From Mytilus galloprovincialis (lineage: Eukaryota; Mollusca; Bivalvia; Mytilida; Mytilidae): 64,000 bases of DNA. This document shows, piece by piece, positions 43,301 to 53,560 of this stretch. The notes under the pieces were generated by a model, which saw nothing but the letters and a program-made list of their open reading frames with translations, did not search any database and was not told the origin of the DNA. A program made the position numbers and the translations under genes. The DNA lies in the NCBI RefSeq assembly GCF_965363235.1, contig NC_134843.1, positions 90,367,795 through 90,431,794 on the forward strand, given 5' to 3'. The first letter of the stretch is position 1. Each line of letters begins with the position of its first letter.

Positions 43301-45483
43301 TCATGTGTAAAATCAGACAAGTGTTCGGTAAACAGGAAGTTGTCAAGTGATGAATCTGAAAACGCATCACACGGTATGGCTGACATATATAAATGTTGAT
43401 ACCAAATTACAGAAAGGGTGGATGTGTAGTTCCTGAGAAAAATGTGACGAAAGTTTCATGGGACGGACTGACTGACGGACTGATGGACGGACTGACGGAC
43501 TGATGGACGGACGGACGGACAGACAGAGGTAAAACAGTATACTCCCCCTTTTTTAAAGCGGGGGTATAATAAACCAGGTGACAATCTTGTGGATGACCAC
43601 ATGTTAGTTTCACTAGACCATAATGTAAACAGGATGACCACATCTATTATCACCTGACCACTTATAATGTAAACAAGATGACCACAAATTCACCTCATAT
43701 TATTATCACATGACCTGACTAATTATGTAAACAAGATGACCACATATTATTTTCACAAGACCACTTTACAAACAGGCTGACCACGTGGTATTATTACCTG
43801 ACCACTTATTATGTAAACAAGATGACCACATGCTATCAGTAGACCACTATGTAAACAACTTATGAAGAGGAAAAAACAATTATTCCATTTTCAATTATTA
43901 TCAGCTGTGCAGGAAGTCAACACCAGTATATATATAGTACTACAGTCTAAAGGTGACTAAGGTTATCCAGCAGCAGAAACCATGTGATTATAATGGTGTT
44001 TACCAGAGTTGTTTACTCAACCTACTTTTTCATCAAATTCAAATGTTTTATAAAATTCCTCTGTTTTTAACCGTTTGATAAACTACAGAACAATAAACTT
44101 TTAAGAATGGATAATTTAGGTTGGATGTCCTTTTTTCAGAGAGCTAGTACACTTTTTTGTTTTGGGGCCACCTGAAGCACGCCTCTAGGTGCCGGATTTT
44201 CTTGCTGTATTGCAGACCCATTGCTGGCCATGGGCTGATTTCTGCTCTTTGGTCAGATTGTTGTCTTTTTGACACATCCCCCTATTTCCATTCTCAATTT
44301 TATAAACATGATGATCTTCAATTACTTTTATTAATGAGAATCTTATTATCTATCACAGCCAGAATGAATTATATAAAGTGATTACCCACTGATAATAATC
44401 AGAGCCTATTTATACATAGTTAAACATTGATTAAATAATTACAGTGGAACCTGCTGTGCAAAAACAATTATATTTAACATCAAGCCATTCATATCTGGTA
44501 ACATATTTAATAGATTTTCTTCAGATACTACTGTGATCTATAGTCTCAAATCTGCATTTTCAATTTGTTTCATATGAATTATACATTTATTTATTTATTC
44601 AGATATGCCATTGGAAAATATTCTATTTATTTTTTGTTATTTATCAAAAGTATACTTTTTGCTGCAAATTGTATCATTCACTGACAATCATTTCATCAAC
44701 TGGTTTATTTCTTATTTTTGTGAAAGTACTTCCAATATATATCATGTACAGTAATTTGCTGTCAAAATAAATATTTGTGTATCAGCATGTCAAAGCCCAA
44801 TCTAAACTTTCAATGGGTTTTAAATATTCAGATTCTTTTCCTCAAAATTCAGAGATATTTGAGTGAAGATGCACACATTCAATGAAAGAAATTCATTCTC
44901 CTTCTCATATTTTTTATAGAAAAATGAGACTATCAAAAAATAAAGATTTGTAAGCAATTTTTACTTTGAATAAGGTATTCTTCAAACCCTACCCCACAAA
45001 AATAAATAATGAAAAATAAACTAGATAAAAATCAACTCTAGAACTAAAACTGATATAAAAAATTCTACAAACTTACTAGGCCTTCTTATATAGCTTTTCA
45101 ATCAGGATTTTTCTTATTGAATAGACAAACAACATGGTATAGCTACTGAAACATTTCTTACATGTACATGTAAATTTAGTATGTAAATTCATGATCAACC
45201 TGAGCTTGTTAAAAGTTTTATACAATATTAATTGTCTTGTAAACTAGAAGACATTTATTTATAAACAAATATTTTGTTTGCACAAAAGGATGGAAGGAAG
45301 AAGGGAGAGATGGACAAGGTGAATGGAACATAATGATCTGTATACCTGGCAGAGCTGTTCCCCCTGACTGTGGGCGTGGCACATCTCTAACTGTACTGCC
45401 CATACCTCCGGTCATATTAAGTGGTGATTGCTGTGTTGGTGTTTTAATGTCAGGTGACTCTGGCATAATGTTCTCACGATAAT
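37002..45483 (-). CDS. RUNX1T1: CBFA2T / MTG8 / ETO (Nervy) family transcriptional corepressor, nine exons, 5' end outside or not found
   Basis: Nine exons with matching phases: 45483-45346, 42313-42099, 41599-41510, 40812-40634, 39947-39715, 39300-39233, 38675-38462, 37974-37784 and 37322-37002. From the Met in the first one it predicts about 543 residues, close to vertebrate members (roughly 570-600). All four Nervy homology regions are present: NHR1/TAFH ([20 protein letters not shown] ...), NHR2 ([16 protein letters not shown]), NHR3 ([20 protein letters not shown]) and the NHR4 MYND zinc finger ([20 protein letters not shown]). Family members are nuclear adaptors that do not bind specific DNA themselves; they oligomerise through NHR2 and recruit NCoR/SMRT and histone deacetylases to DNA-bound factors such as E proteins. 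The first exon starts with a split codon, so at least one upstream exon exists to the right. Invertebrates generally have one family gene where vertebrates have three, so RUNX1T1 denotes the family and not a one-to-one ortholog. Confidence 0.95.
37784..37974 (-). CDS. RUNX1T1: CBFA2T exon h (NHR3)
   Basis: Acceptor TTAATTTCAG and donor [29 protein letters not shown] and [16 protein letters not shown] follow the vertebrate NHR3 helix almost residue for residue; it ends in EESSE, which joins directly to S-C-W-N-C of the MYND exon. Confidence 0.95.
38275..38365 (-). repeat. SINE-like repeat fragment in a CBFA2T intron
   Basis: GAAAGTTGCCTCATTGGCAA and CATACAACATC match the 5' end, reversed, of the family at 47728. 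Another fragment is at 39460-39585 (AGTTGTCCCATTGGTAATCA). Confidence 0.5.
38462..38675 (-). CDS. RUNX1T1: CBFA2T exon g (NHR2 oligomerisation helix)
   Basis: Acceptor TTCATTTCAG and donor [30 protein letters not shown] and [14 protein letters not shown] match the amphipathic NHR2 helix that forms the tetramer in human ETO. A charged helical tail follows. Confidence 0.93.
39233..39300 (-). CDS. RUNX1T1: CBFA2T exon f (start of NHR2)
   Basis: 68 bp between TTATTTGCAG and ACT|GTAAGT. Reads [22 protein letters not shown]; the W-R-H-V matches vertebrate EEWKHLDH leading into NHR2. Both phases fit the neighbours. Confidence 0.9.
39715..39947 (-). CDS. RUNX1T1: CBFA2T exon e (linker between NHR1 and NHR2)
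   Basis: Acceptor [29 protein letters not shown] corresponds to the vertebrate TKENG...HPSKR segment. The remainder ([38 protein letters not shown]) is highly charged and less conserved. Donor AACA|GTAAGT. Confidence 0.9.
40634..40812 (-). CDS. RUNX1T1: CBFA2T exon d (end of NHR1 and linker)
   Basis: Acceptor [28 protein letters not shown] and [11 protein letters not shown] complete the TAFH helices; [10 protein letters not shown] is the conserved basic linker. The donor is AG|GTTGGT, a weaker site (T at +3), and the split Arg codon is completed by the next exon. Confidence 0.93.
41279..41466 (+). repeat. Two small tandem duplications in a CBFA2T intron
   Basis: AAAATAGCTTCTC is doubled at about 41282-41307, and a 46-bp unit (TGTTGATTCATTTTATAATG ... 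GCAGGTGAGA) is doubled at 41375-41466 with one base difference. Confidence 0.9.
41510..41599 (-). CDS. RUNX1T1: CBFA2T exon c (NHR1/TAFH, middle)
   Basis: 30 codons between TTTCTTCAG and [29 protein letters not shown] and [10 protein letters not shown], a close match to the family. Too short to show as an ORF; found by continuity of the domain. Confidence 0.95.
42099..42313 (-). CDS. RUNX1T1: CBFA2T exon b (NHR1/TAFH, first part)
   Basis: Acceptor GTCTTTGTAG and donor GTT|GTAAGT. A Ser/Asn/Gly-rich lead ([13 protein letters not shown]) is followed by [19 protein letters not shown] and [19 protein letters not shown], nearly identical to vertebrate TAFH. TAFH binds activation domains such as AD1 of E proteins. 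An ORF reading on into the intron is not used. Confidence 0.95.
42905..43572. mobile_element. Element with three 168-bp tandem units and GGGGGTAT ends
   Basis: The left edge has GATGATACCCCCGCCGC and the right edge AAGCGGGGGTATAATA, an inverted pair. Marker CAAGTGTTCGGTAAACAGGA recurs at 42982, 43150 and 43318 (period 168). A GACGGACTGA minisatellite (43450-43525) follows. I know this as a widespread mussel repeat. Because 168 is divisible by three, open frames run through several units (one of 154 codons on the minus strand); they are not genes. It is in an intron of CBFA2T. Confidence 0.85.
43580..43860 (+). repeat. Degenerate about 60-bp minisatellite with TGTAAACA and GACCACA words
   Basis: Units read roughly ATGTAAACAAGATGACCACA, a variable A/T part, then CACCTGACCACTTAT. 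TGTAAACA occurs five times (near 43624, 43668, 43726, 43812 and 43850) and ACCACA five times. Lies directly next to the element at 42905-43572 in a CBFA2T intron. Confidence 0.8.
44147..44305 (+). repeat. Dispersed mussel repeat (GGGGCCACCTGAAGCACGCC type)
   Basis: GCACGCCTCTAGGTGCCGGA, TGGTCAGATTGTTGTCTTTT and CCCTATTTCCATTCTCAATT are a series I know from many mussel sequences. The ORF across it is not a gene. A short tail-like fragment also occurs near 27665-27700. Confidence 0.65.
44306..45345. other. Intron of CBFA2T, nothing else seen
   Basis: AT-rich, no repeats recognised beyond simple sequence. Confidence 0.5.
45346..45483 (-). CDS. RUNX1T1: CBFA2T exon a (N-terminal region)
   Basis: Acceptor TTTACAG then AT-TAT-CGT; the split codon plus [14 protein letters not shown] parallels the vertebrate segment just before and after the MPDSP start used by some isoforms. 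Donor CCAG|GTATAC leaves one base (G), which with the next exon's CA makes Ala. Proline/threonine-rich, probably disordered. Translation may start at this Met or in an upstream exon. Confidence 0.85.
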
Positions 45484-45624
45484 CTGTAAAGACAGAAAGA
45501 AACAATTAACAGATTATCTCCCCTGAGTGTAACACTGTATAATAGACTATAATCTGTAACAATAGAAAGAAACCATTGAGAGATAATCTCCCTTGAGTAC
45601 TTTACTGTGGAATCATTAATAGAT

Positions 45625-45840
45625 CATATCTGTTGTCTACTGTGGAATCATTAATACTTCTTGGATACCAATTTTCATGGATTTTGTGGGTACAGGCGAC
45701 TCACAAATTTAAACATGTTAAATACTCATCGAAATACAAATTTCTAAAGGAATGTATGCACTTTGTCAAATTTAACTATCCACAATTATGCACGTTTTCA
45801 TCAATACACGAAAATTGGTACTCACAAAAATAAATGAATC
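45625..45840. mobile_element. MITE of about 210 bp (GGATACCAATTTTCATGGAT family)
   Basis: The left arm ACTGTGGAATCATTAATACT, GGATACCAATTTTCATGGAT is mirrored by ACGAAAATTGGTACTCACAA, AAATAAATGAATCCA on the right. I know this foldback family as very abundant in bivalves. A split copy seems to flank the insertion at 33476-34061. Confidence 0.8.
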
Positions 45841-47727
45841 CAAAGAACTGAGTAAATTCAAATAAAACCTGATAGAGAAGCAGTATCTGTCCTACACCAA
45901 ATCTGTGTCCCATGCGTTTTCAATGTGGATTTTCAAGCAGAATTAACACTGAAATATTGTTTTATTGTATTGCTAGGTAGAAAAGAACATCAGCATGTTA
46001 CCAACAAAAGCCATATGCTTCAATGTAACACATGTAACTGTGTTGTTTTGTCTTATCATTACAAGTCAATAGGTGATTATATTGCCAGTTAACATGTTAT
46101 AAATCTAGAAATAATTACATTGTAACTGCTAAACTATACACAAGCTTTTTAAAACAATTTCCACCCATTTTTCTTTGTCAAAATGAACACTTCAGTCAAG
46201 TTGAAAACTGACCCAAATATCTTGCCACTATTTCCGTGCCACCCAGATTTACTTGACTTTACCAGAGACATGTATACTATAAGGACCCTCCTACACATTA
46301 CACCAGAGTGCAGTGTATTTCATATATTTGAAATCTGGTCTACAGTATATCTATGTCATATGTAATTTTATAGACTGCTCTGACCTTTAAGAAGTTTTTT
46401 TTCACAAAAACACATGGTTTGGAAATTCCAACATCAGAAAAAAAATTGGGAAACCAGATAGTTAGAGGATTTTTTCACCAAAATAAACTAAATACATCGG
46501 TGTACATTTAACTTTCGTATTCAAATACAATTTTGATTTAGCTATGGCTTAAAACCCATCTCTACCCCAAGTTTAAACATTTCGATTTATAAAATCCTGA
46601 AATGTTGGATCACAATGCACTTTGTTATAAAACTCAAATCTAAATATCCATGATCACTTGTCATAACTTCTCATTTACATTGGTGATTCACAAAACACTT
46701 TGCCACTTGTATAAAAACAGGATAATTACGATTGGTAAAACCGTTACTTTTCTAACAGTAAAAATCTCTTTGTTATTACATCTCTGTACTATTTAGGTGA
46801 TGAATTTATAATGATTTAATAAAAATGAAACATTACAAATGTTTATCTCCATTTTTTTAAAACTAATACTATTGTTACTCCATCTGCTCAAATTTAGACT
46901 TCCAAAGACTACACATACTTATGTTAATGATATAAACAACTTTATAAAGAATATCCGATGCATGTATAAATGTACATACCCCATCCTTCTTGAACCATGA
47001 TTGTTATTAAAATGACAACAATTTTTTAAATCCTTCTTTTCAGTTTTATTACAAACATTTTATGAATTACCCATCAAACAATTACTACCTGCATTGCTAA
47101 GAAGGGGGTGTGTTAGTTCCACTTCCTGAAACTATCAGACCATCAGATGGCTAATAAACAAGTAATCAAATCTGTTACAGCTTGTTTGACAAAGATAAAT
47201 CAACCATAACAAGTACCTGCATCTACTGTCTGTTATAACAGATGACAGGAGGCGTGACCGACATGCTCCAGGGCATACATCACTTCTGTTTACCCTGCTG
47301 GGACACAGGTGGACCCCCATGATTTTAATCAGTGACAGATTTAATGACAGAATGGAGATAATCAACTGTGTATTTTATGACTGTATTCACTGCTGGCTTC
47401 AATCAGTTTGTTTTCCTTGTGGATTAATATAAACCATATTGTGCCCACATATCTCAGCAATTCTTTTTTGGTCATTGGAATAATTGTCCATAATTTTATT
47501 CATCTTTTGAGTTTTGAATATTTATACTCCTTTAATACGACTCTTAAATAATTGTCAACAATCAGAGGAAATTGCTCAAGGTTTGCCGGAAGAATGATAT
47601 AATATGTTTTGATTTTACTTAATGACGTAGTTTTTTTTCATCAAGAATATATTTTAATTTAATATATTTCAAGAAATAAATGAATTCAATATCAGAAATG
47701 TGTTAAAATAGGGGGGATATAAAATAA

Positions 47728-48060
47728 GATGTGGTATGACTGTCAAAGTGACAACTCTCCACCAGAAAACCAAATGACATAGAAATTAGAAACTTTAGGT
47801 CATAGAATGGCCTTTGACAATGAGCAAAACCCATATAACAATTAGCATGCTATAAAAGGCCTTGCAATGACAAATGTAAAACAATTCAAACAAGAAAAAC
47901 TAAGGGCTTCATTGCACTACAAAACATTACAATAAATAAAACATAATGATATACAGCGACAAAAGACTACAACCACGGAATACTAGAATACAGACTCGGG
48001 ACAGAGGCAGTGTTAAACATGTTAGCGGACATCCAACCCTCTCCGTAAACATTGATGTCA
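47728..48060 (+). repeat. SINE-like bivalve repeat, longest copy
   Basis: GATGTGGTATGACTGTCAAA, GACAACTCTCCACCAGAAAA, CTATAAAAGGCCTTGCAATG, AATGTAAAACAATTCAAACA and TGTTAAACATGTTAGCGGAC follow the order of a repeat I know as one of the most frequent in mussels. At least six fragments of it lie elsewhere in the window. Confidence 0.75.
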
Positions 48061-50619
48061 CTAAAAGAAACTGGATTCATGGAAATCATTAGTAATATTT
48101 AATTACCATGAGATATTCTATATCACTATGTTTATTTTAAACATTTTTTTGCAAATGCCAGTTACACATCAATACTTTCATATAATTTGAATATCAAACA
48201 AAATTAAAAATTGAAAAAAGCCACATCAATTGAGAGACATCTTGAGGATTTTAACGATTTATACATCTAGCTGATACTATATAATTCATCAGTTCAAATT
48301 TAATTGTATTTAGAAAACTAAACAATTATCCATATTTACAGCAAAAAAAATCCAAAATAAAGCATTAAACATTATCCCTCAAATAAAAGACCAATATTGG
48401 TTGATAATGCCTATCATTATTATTTTACTTAATCATACTCACAATTGGTCATTAGATTAACATCGCTTTAGAATATCAATGTGTATACACTAAATATTTC
48501 TAGGAAAAACACAATGTTATAAATCCACACACAAAAAAAAATCACTGTTTGTCAGTCAAAAATTTGATGATCCACCACAAAATGTCATCAATGTAAAAAT
48601 ACAAATATATCAATACACAGTACAAACTACATCCATCAATGAAAGAGAATGAAATTGGCAGAGCTACCAAATCAATGTGAAGTTGTTATCCATGTGTATT
48701 GCTTCCTCTTGGGAGTCAGATGTATCTTCTCATCAACCAATCAAAACAAACCTCTTAAAAATGACAAACAGTGGTGAGGCCCAGGTGGAGGGGACATGTG
48801 AGGTTATATCAGGTCACATATCTATTATCTTAACATAAGTAATTAAATAAATATTTGTTGTAACAAGTACATGCTCTTTGGAAACGTTAAGCATGTTATA
48901 AAAATACTTGGGTCCAAAGTATTGTATTTCATAGCTGCTGCTAATTAAAATGATCCTTCTTTTAATGCTTTTTTTTTTCATTGTAGCTTTTTAAACTTGA
49001 TTATAGCCATTCATACGGTTACATTAATATCAACATTTTAATTATATGTTATTTTTTTAAGCAATTTTGCTTCCTTCGGGTGGAAATCTTGATTATTATA
49101 CTTGTTTTCTTATATTTTCAATTTTTGTCCAAAATGATAAATTAATGATATAATAATACAAATAAATATAACATATCATTTTTCCATATATAAGTCACTC
49201 TACAAATTTCCTAAACTAAATGTCATCCATTATTGTTATTTATTTATTTGTACACACCCAAACCTTCCAAATTTAGACCTACTTTGTCAGGAGAGAAAAG
49301 TACATAAAACTTTCCTCATTCTTAGCCTGGGAGCCTCACAAATTAAAAACACAAGTAAAACAAACAAAAAACATATTTAATATGCAGTGGGAATTCAGTT
49401 GTTGGCCAAGAACCCAAGAATATAGACCAATTATCATTAATGAATAGCAGATGGCTTGATACTTTGTACGGCAGAGTCTGGCTTAGGTGTTAATGAGTTC
49501 CGCCTTCCACTGTCAGAGAAAATTTGTAGAAAATCTTCCAATCTGTTTCCTATTACACATCACATTTCTTTCATTACATTCTAATCATTTGTGTTTTTGA
49601 AGCTGGAGCCTGGTCATGTGGTTTTGCTTTTGTCTTCTCTTTGATAAGCAAATTCCAACCAATCAATTAATTTGTAGCTGGAAAACAGGTATTAAGGAAT
49701 CCCTTGTTTCTAATGATTGCCAAACTAATTAATCAGTTATTTGTGCATATATACACAAATAATTTAGTAAATTAGCAAATTTATTTCTTCTGCAAACAAT
49801 CTTTAGAAGGAAATTTGAAATATTTATACGTAATCTGTTACTGTTTGTTTTTATATTTACTTTTTGTGTTAATTTGACTTTGATGTTCTGTACAACAGTT
49901 TAAACTGGATAATGTACCCAATTAAGACCAATCTCCCAATATCTTATTTTTTTAATTGAGTTGGTATCAATTATTAATATTGGTTCACACTTGTGGTATT
50001 TTTGGTTTTGATCACTTAAAACATACTTAATTGATATTTCCCATTTGGATCCAATTACAAATACATCTAAGAATTATATCAAATACACTAATTTACCTTC
50101 CTAAAACTTTTATTTGGAAGGCTTAAATTATCATTTAATTCAATTTGTTTTTACTTTCAAAAATGTTCATTCTAAATATAATTTTATGTTCCCAATAGTC
50201 ATATAACAATGATATTTGTTTTGCTTAATGTGATAATATACTCAGGAAGAAAACATCATTCAAATCTTAATTTTAATTTATTGATTTTTTTCCGACAAAA
50301 ATCATTGTTTCAATTCATGGATGCAATTATGATATTCCCTTTTCAAGTCGGTTCTTCCATAATTTATACATTTCTGTAATTTTCCTGAATTCTCTGATGA
50401 CTTTCATATAAGATTAAGAAGAATTTTGTGATTTTGGCTGGCATGCGCTTGATTTTATTTTGCTTAATAATACAAAGCTTAAAATCTTTGTGAAATTAGA
50501 TTTTCTGGTCAGTAAATGGGTTTTTTATTGTACCATATGTCCATACATTTTTGGTGGGGATTTTTTTTTATTACATTTTACATGTTATAGGGAAAATTTA
50601 AAGAAGATCTCAATTACAT

Positions 50620-50815
50620 TTTTTTGTACTATAGAAATATATGTGAATTACATTTTTTGTACTATAGAAATATATTTTTTGTACTATAGAAATATATATG
50701 AATTACATTTTTTTTGTCCTATAGAAATATATGTGAATTACATTTTTTTGTACTATAGAAATATATGTGAATTATATTTTTTTTGTACTATAGAAATATA
50801 TGTGAGATTTTATTT
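50620..50815 (+). repeat. 33-37-bp minisatellite, six units
   Basis: TTTTTTGTACTATAGAAATA then TATGTGAATTACA repeats six times; the second unit is shortened to about 22 bp. The 119-codon ORF across it simply repeats C-T-I-E-I-Y and is not a gene. Confidence 0.9.
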
Positions 50816-52199
50816 TTGATTGTTATATGTATATATCTTATGAAATCTTTTAATGAGTATGTTTTAGTTGTCTTATATATTTTAATAAAGTATAATCATT
50901 GACTTAGTCCAGAGAATTTCTTTCAGACAATTACAAATAATTGTTTACGATACTGGACATCATTTATGTGAACCATGCAGAAACTTTGGAAACTCTGGAT
51001 TAGCAGACAGACAACAATTGTAACAGGTAAGACCTGTAAAACCTATCTAATATCTGCCACTGGAAATGATAACCAACAATCCATGTGAATAAACTAGACC
51101 GAACAATATTTCTTAGCTATTAAAAAATATTAAAATACAAAATCCTCATGCTTTGAAATTTTTAATACTACTAAAAGACATCATTCCCCAAACATTAATT
51201 CCATTTTTAGAAGTATAATATATAAAACTTTGAGAAAAAAAAATTTGATCTTTCATGATAATCCGTTTGTAGTGAATAAAGATGTCTTCTGGTGATGATC
51301 CACTCATTACTGAGGATTACAGGGAAACAAGCTATAAAATCCAACAATAACGGATTTAATGTCTTCTCTCCATTATTCCTGTAGTTCATCTGTGACTCCA
51401 TTTAGAACATTAATAATTTAATGAGGCTTTCCAGCATTTTCTCTCTAGGGCATAAAATTGCAGGTAAAATATTTATACTATGGACAGGTGACACATGGAT
51501 AACATTAGAACAGGTGACATGCCTGTAGAACAACCATATGGGAATTAAAGACTTAAATTGAAAACTAAATGATTTAATGATTTATAACATTTTAACCATA
51601 TGTTAACCTTTTCTATATTATATCAATTTTGCAACAATTATATAAAAACAGCTGCAATCCTTAAACAGGAGTCAATAAAACTAAGAGAGGACTCCTCTCA
51701 GGGACTCCTTGTAGCAGGATATGACAGACTTTATTGAATGAAATACTAAATATTTAATCAGTCTGCAAAATAAGCACTTAAGGTGAGGCTGACAATTGGT
51801 ATAAGGCCTGTGAGTTTGTCTTCAATCTTACTAGTCTCTTTTGTTTACAATTTAGCAGTGTGTATGGCTCAAATATATTTAAATAAGTTTTTGAACAATA
51901 AGACCTTTCAAACACATTCCATTATATATATAATGATTGAGGTTGGATGAAAAGGTAGTAATGGATGGGGGTGGAGGATTTGAATGTAACTCCTTAGTTG
52001 TGCAGTTTAGAATTGATTGATATCTGACACTTAGTACAGGTCTCAAACATCAGTGTCTGTATTAAGACATCTTACATACAGTCACTTTGTTTTTGACTGA
52101 TGACAGCAGTTAAAAGCTGAGGGTAAAGCAAACTATTTTAGTTACACATCAAGTAATGACACTCACAAAACTGAGACTGTCATTTAATTGTCACATGGA

Positions 52200-52612
52200 A
52201 AAACAATGTGTCCCTTCATTTCCTACTACATCCCCTCCTTCCCTCATAATCCTTACTTCTTACTCCCACTGGTGTCCCTCCATTTTTTACTACAGCCCCC
52301 TCTCTCAGAATCCTTACTACTTACTCCCATCGGTCTCTCTCCATTTCCTAATATATGCCCCTCCCTCAGAATCCTTTCTATTTACTCCTACCTGTGTAAA
52401 ACAATGCATCCCTCCATTTCCTACTACATAACCCCCTCCCTCAGGATCATTACTACTTAATCCCACATGCTTTGGTTCATTTCCTACTACATCCCCCTTC
52501 TCTCAGAATCCTTAATACTTACCACCACCGGTGTCCCTCCATTTCCTACTACACCCCTCCCCCTTTTTCTTTCAGAATCCTTACTACTTAACTCCCACCT
52601 GTGCTAAACACA
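52200..52612 (+). repeat. Pyrimidine-rich tandem array, about 70-bp unit, six copies
   Basis: The unit contains CCCTCCATTTCCTACTACAT, CCCCTCCCTCAGAATCCTTA and CTACTTACTCCCACC. The copies differ by substitutions and small indels. The two overlapping ORFs in it are repeat artefacts. Confidence 0.88.
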
Positions 52613-53329
52613 TTACATAAAACATCTGTTAAACATTACAGCTGGCAGACAGACTGGTTCCAGCAAGGTATGTGAAATCATATACCACATGTTATCAATA
52701 TCAGAACACTACACCATGCAGGGTTAGAGGTCAAACAAAACATAACAAATCTGGCAGAGTGATGAAACTGTTACATAACTCCCCTACTCTACACATGAAT
52801 TTTACATTAATTTTCAAATTTGTCTGGATAAAAGATATTTTTATATTAATGTTGATTTGTAAGAGTTAAGACTTTTAATTTATCTTTTTGAGATCTAAAG
52901 ATAATGATGCTATTTTAACAGATATGGTATTTTGCAATTATTTGTTTTCATTTAAAATTTACAAAAAAATATTACCGCACTGTGGGGTCAGTATAAATAG
53001 CATCTCTGACGATGACTTTGATAATATCAAAAAAAAATTTATATAACTGTTTTTGATTGTAAAAAGATGAATTAATAATGTTAAATAATTTATATTGACA
53101 CCTATATAAGCTGTGATTTTTTCCACATACACAGCAATTATTCTGTAATTTAATGTTGTCTATTCATTTTACAATTCACCTGCTGTTATGAAACTGACTA
53201 CAAAACAAACTTTGAACTGTCTTGAAAAAAACATTTTACAAAGATACTGAAAAAGCAATTGTCAATAAATTACATTTATTTTCAATTTACTACATTCCCA
53301 GGTTTGTCTTTAAAACAATTGCATACTTC

Positions 53330-53560
53330 AACAGCAACCTGAGGACACTGACAGAAAATTAATATGGAAGGAGGATGTTATTGCCCAAGGGAGATAATCA
53401 GGTGTAAAAGCAATGAACTGGTCTCCATGGGGACAAAGTCAGGTGGCAGTCATGTGATGATTCAATTAGTGGCAGATTATTTTCTAGAGAACTTGGGCCT
53501 GAAATGTGATGACAAATGAACAGAGATTACCTAGCCAGAATTTCTCAGAAATATTACTCT
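53330..53560. promoter_or_regulatory. Candidate regulatory block with GATA and E-box words
   Basis: A stretch of higher complexity than its AT-rich surroundings, with GGGAGATAATCAGGTG (a GATA word and a CAGGTG E-box), a second CAGGTG at about 53442 and CATGTG nearby. Selected only by composition and motif clustering; conservation in other bivalves would be needed to call it an enhancer. Confidence 0.2.

Noticed and set aside
42922..43386. 154- and 135-codon repeat ORFs on the minus strand
   Set aside because: They lie wholly in a known dispersed element whose period is a multiple of three; open in two registers, which is not expected of real coding sequence.
47135..47365. Candidate upstream CBFA2T exon (ATGGGGGTCCACCTG ... 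AGG|GTAAAC on the minus strand)
   Set aside because: The would-be exon is nine codons, does not resemble any family N-terminus and does not leave the required one-base overhang before exon a.
50460..50819. 119-codon ORF with repeated C-T-I-E-I-Y-V-N-Y
   Set aside because: Produced by the TACTATAGAAATATA minisatellite; no start context and no protein family.
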